A stretch of 64,000 bases of DNA from an uncultured Bacteroidales bacterium (GTDB lineage: Bacteria; Bacteroidota; Bacteroidia; Bacteroidales; Bacteroidaceae): contig CADAEK010000007.1 in the NCBI GenBank assembly GCA_902786925.1, positions 1 through 64,000 on the forward strand, read 5' to 3'. Both the position numbers and the translations under genes were made by a program. Under the pieces are notes generated by a model. The model had not been told where the DNA came from and searched no databases. It was given only the letters and a program-made list of their open reading frames with translations. This document shows positions 62,677-64,000 of this stretch, one piece after another; position 1 is the first letter of the stretch, and every line of letters starts with the position of its first letter.

Positions 62677-62964
62677 TCACTCTCCTAAAAAGTACTCCTT
62701 TGCCAAGTCAATGGCATCTAAACGTAGTTTTTCGTCCTCTTCCTTCAAGATAGCATAGATGCCATCAGCCAGCCAGAGTTTCATCAGTTCCCTCTCGTCA
62801 ACCTTATATAGCTCTGCTAATTGGGGAACTTGATCGCGCCTTACACGTCGAGCTTCCAACTCCATCTTACTGTACATAGGCATATCCGTCTCAAGTAATT
62901 CAGCCAACTGCCGTTGCTTCAATCCATGTTCCATTCTCATGGCTTTTATCTTCGGGCCAAACAT
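62677..62964 (-). CDS. XRE-family helix-turn-helix protein
   Basis: A 95-residue protein. The N-terminal HTH (about residues 6-60) reads IKAMRMEHGLKQRQLAELLE, then MPMYSKMELEARRVRRDQVP and LAELYKVDERELMKLW. The C-terminal third is a charged helix. Small XRE proteins of this pattern often accompany restriction-modification genes in Bacteroidetes, but none is present here, so it may be a leftover of such an island or a lone regulator. Confidence 0.85.
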   Translation of the reverse strand: MFGPKIKAMRMEHGLKQRQLAELLETDMPMYSKMELEARRVRRDQVPQLAELYKVDERELMKLWLADGIYAILKEEDEKLRLDAIDLAKEYFLGE

Positions 62965-63009
62965 GCCATAAATTATATCAGTAACAAGTAATGTATAACA
63001 AACTTTCTA

Positions 63010-63017
63010 TACCTTTG
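63010..63017 (+). promoter_or_regulatory. -7-like element upstream of a possible small ORF
   Basis: TACCTTTG on the plus strand matches TAnnTTTG, but there is no TTTG 19-21 bp upstream. It would give a leader of about 90 nt before the ATG at 63112. Confidence 0.4.
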
Positions 63018-63035
63018 CAGCACTCGGTTGGAGTA

Positions 63036-63076
63036 GTATACTTTTCGATTATTATGGTGGTATACTTTTCAATTAC
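63036..63076 (+). repeat. two direct repeats, 24-bp period
   Basis: GTATACTTTTCGATTAT at 63036 and GTATACTTTTCAATTAC at 63060 share 15 of 17 bases. They lie just after the -7-like element, a possible repressor site. Confidence 0.6.
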
Positions 63077-63111
63077 TATTTACAAACGAGAACAAGGATT
63101 TCGAGGGGAAA

Positions 63112-63219
63112 ATGGCTATAATACAAATAGCAGAGGCAAATTGTTTGAATTTAGGGGATGAACAGGCATGTGCGAGAAATGCTTCTGCCCTAAAAACTCA
63201 ACAAGAAAAAAGCTATTAA
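63112..63219 (+). CDS. possible small ORF, 35 codons
   Basis: ATG at 63112 with GAGGGGA five bases upstream, a rare good ribosome site in this window, and a TAA at 63217. The peptide MAIIQIAEANCLNLGDEQAC continues to TQQEKSY and has two cysteines. No homologue is known to me. A -7-like box lies upstream and a hairpin 3 bp downstream, though the hairpin may belong to carB on the other strand. Real gene or chance ORF is undecided. Confidence 0.3.
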   Translation: MAIIQIAEANCLNLGDEQACARNASALKTQQEKSY

Positions 63220-63221
63220 TC

Positions 63222-63256
63222 AGCAGCGCCGAGACAGAATGTGTCTCGGCGTTGCT
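63222..63256. terminator. hairpin between the small ORF and carB
   Basis: A 15-bp stem with one G-T pair (AGCAGCGCCGAGACA and partner) and a 5-base loop. On the minus strand it is 23 bp past the carB stop, followed at a short distance by GCTTTTTTC, which makes it a plausible carB terminator. On the plus strand no T-run follows. Confidence 0.55.
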
Positions 63257-63278
63257 CATTATCTATTCATATAGGTCT

Positions 63279-64000
63279 TTACAGGTATGCCATGTAGAGA
63301 TAGTTGGTTTGAGCCGGATATTCTGCTGCCAGGGTATCTATTTGATTGACTACAGGAACAATGCCCTGCTCCTTGCGCCACTTACGCACCAGAAGCCCTG
63401 CGTCTTCCATGGTCATGGAATCTTCGAGTCCGAGGGCGCGAGCTATCTGGAAGTCGGAGAAGCCATAGGTCTTGGCATCCAGCATGAGGGTGACGAGTCC
63501 AGAGGTTTCGACCTCCTCTCTAAACTCGGATGGTTCCATCAAGTCTCTCATGCCTGCCAACTGTCTGAATTGACGCAGACTCGAATCAAGTTCCATCACA
63601 TGCTTGAGCTTCTGAAGGAACCATTCGTCAATCTTAGTCAGTGCATGTATCTGCCCTACAGAGTAACCTAATTTCATGGCCTTGGCAATGACAAAGATTC
63701 GGGTGTCGGTAGCATGCTGCAGAGCATCCTCGATCTCGTCGGCGAGCAACGTCTTGCAACTGATGCTGTCGTTTCCGATGGTAAGGGTATCATCCTTATA
63801 GATGCTGGGGGCCTCGCTACCATCCCTGTTATCCACAAATCCGTGCATGCCCTGCCCTATCATTCGCAAACCTTTCTGCAGGGATTCCTCGAAAGTACGC
63901 CCAATGGCCATCACCTCGCCAACACTCTTCATCGAAGAGCCCAGTTGATGGCTCACACCGTGGAACTTGGTGAGGTCCCAGCGTGGAATCTTGCAGACCA
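63279..64000 (-). CDS. carB: carbamoyl-phosphate synthase large subunit, partial and ending early
   Basis: CarB makes carbamoyl phosphate for pyrimidines and arginine. The frame is open to the window edge (KIPRWDLTKFHG, SHQLGSSMKSVGEVMAIGR, TFEESLQKGLRM) and covers the end of the first ATP-grasp domain and the whole oligomerisation domain (ALKLGYSVGQI-like, VNQIDTLAAEYPAQTNYLY). It then stops at MAYL. In normal CarB (about 1070 residues) this point is near residue 555, and the second ATP-grasp half and the allosteric domain should follow. No continuation is found in any frame downstream; a hairpin and a small ORF lie there instead. It could be a truncated gene or a split CarB whose other half is elsewhere. 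Confidence 0.85.
   Translation of the reverse strand, partial: VCKIPRWDLTKFHGVSHQLGSSMKSVGEVMAIGRTFEESLQKGLRMIGQGMHGFVDNRDGSEAPSIYKDDTLTIGNDSISCKTLLADEIEDALQHATDTRIFVIAKAMKLGYSVGQIHALTKIDEWFLQKLKHVMELDSSLRQFRQLAGMRDLMEPSEFREEVETSGLVTLMLDAKTYGFSDFQIARALGLEDSMTMEDAGLLVRKWRKEQGIVPVVNQIDTLAAEYPAQTNYLYMAYL

Noticed and set aside
63168-63671. Plus-strand frame of 167 codons
   Set aside because: Mostly antisense to carB; no homology.

Overview
The window looks like chromosomal DNA from a Prevotella-type member of the Bacteroidales. The signs are two SusC/SusD pairs with lipoprotein signal peptides, Bacteroidetes-type promoters (TTTG, 19-21 bp, TAnnTTTG) in front of many genes, the Bacteroidetes form of the ribosomal operons, DUF3467 and DUF4834 proteins, and a GH43 enzyme with a C-terminal tail typical of Prevotella secreted enzymes. 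The genus is inferred from protein resemblance only.

Layout. 1-685 has no convincing gene; it carries an outward promoter and GTCG-rich inverted repeats. 753-18744 is one minus-strand operon of seven large genes with gaps of only 6-24 bp. In transcription order they are a four-module fasciclin (FAS1) lipoprotein, SusC, SusD, two more FAS1 lipoproteins, SusC and SusD. No enzyme, sensor or inner-membrane transporter is present, so the substrate is unknown; this is the best candidate here for an uncharacterised system. A palindrome-rich spacer and a secreted GH43 arabinanase-like enzyme follow (19324-22302). 23248-41432 is the minus-strand str-S10-spc-alpha ribosomal supercluster: rpsL, rpsG, fusA, then rpsJ through secY, map, infA, rpmJ, rpsM, rpsK, rpsD, rpoA and rplQ. 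It has a promoter at 41678 and a strong terminator at 23195. Two essential genes in it, rpsE and rpoA, have broken reading frames in this sequence, each consistent with a short out-of-frame deletion.

41986-51256 (minus) holds DUF3467, a PL10 pectate lyase, a mannose-6-phosphate isomerase, a DUF853 ATPase, DsbD, thioredoxin reductase and a CyuA/UPF0597 protein. TrxB-DsbD form a reducing-power route to the periplasm. 51521-60077 (plus) holds an HD hydrolase, a POT peptide transporter, a 63-aa unknown, a glycyl radical enzyme resembling trans-4-hydroxyproline dehydratase, MsrA, the matching radical-SAM activase, and ProB-ProA. The common theme of the last part is pyrroline-5-carboxylate and proline. 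The glycyl radical enzyme contains an in-frame heptanucleotide array whose copy number would decide whether the protein is full length.

60212-62106 (minus) is a phosphatidylethanolamine unit (Psd, PssA) with a DUF4834 protein. From 62208 there are tRNA-Gln and tRNA-Met, an XRE regulator, a possible 35-codon ORF, and a CarB gene that enters from the right edge and stops after only its first half. Two separated intergenic arrays of short GC-rich palindromes, each with an exact 23-bp period, suggest a dispersed repeat family.
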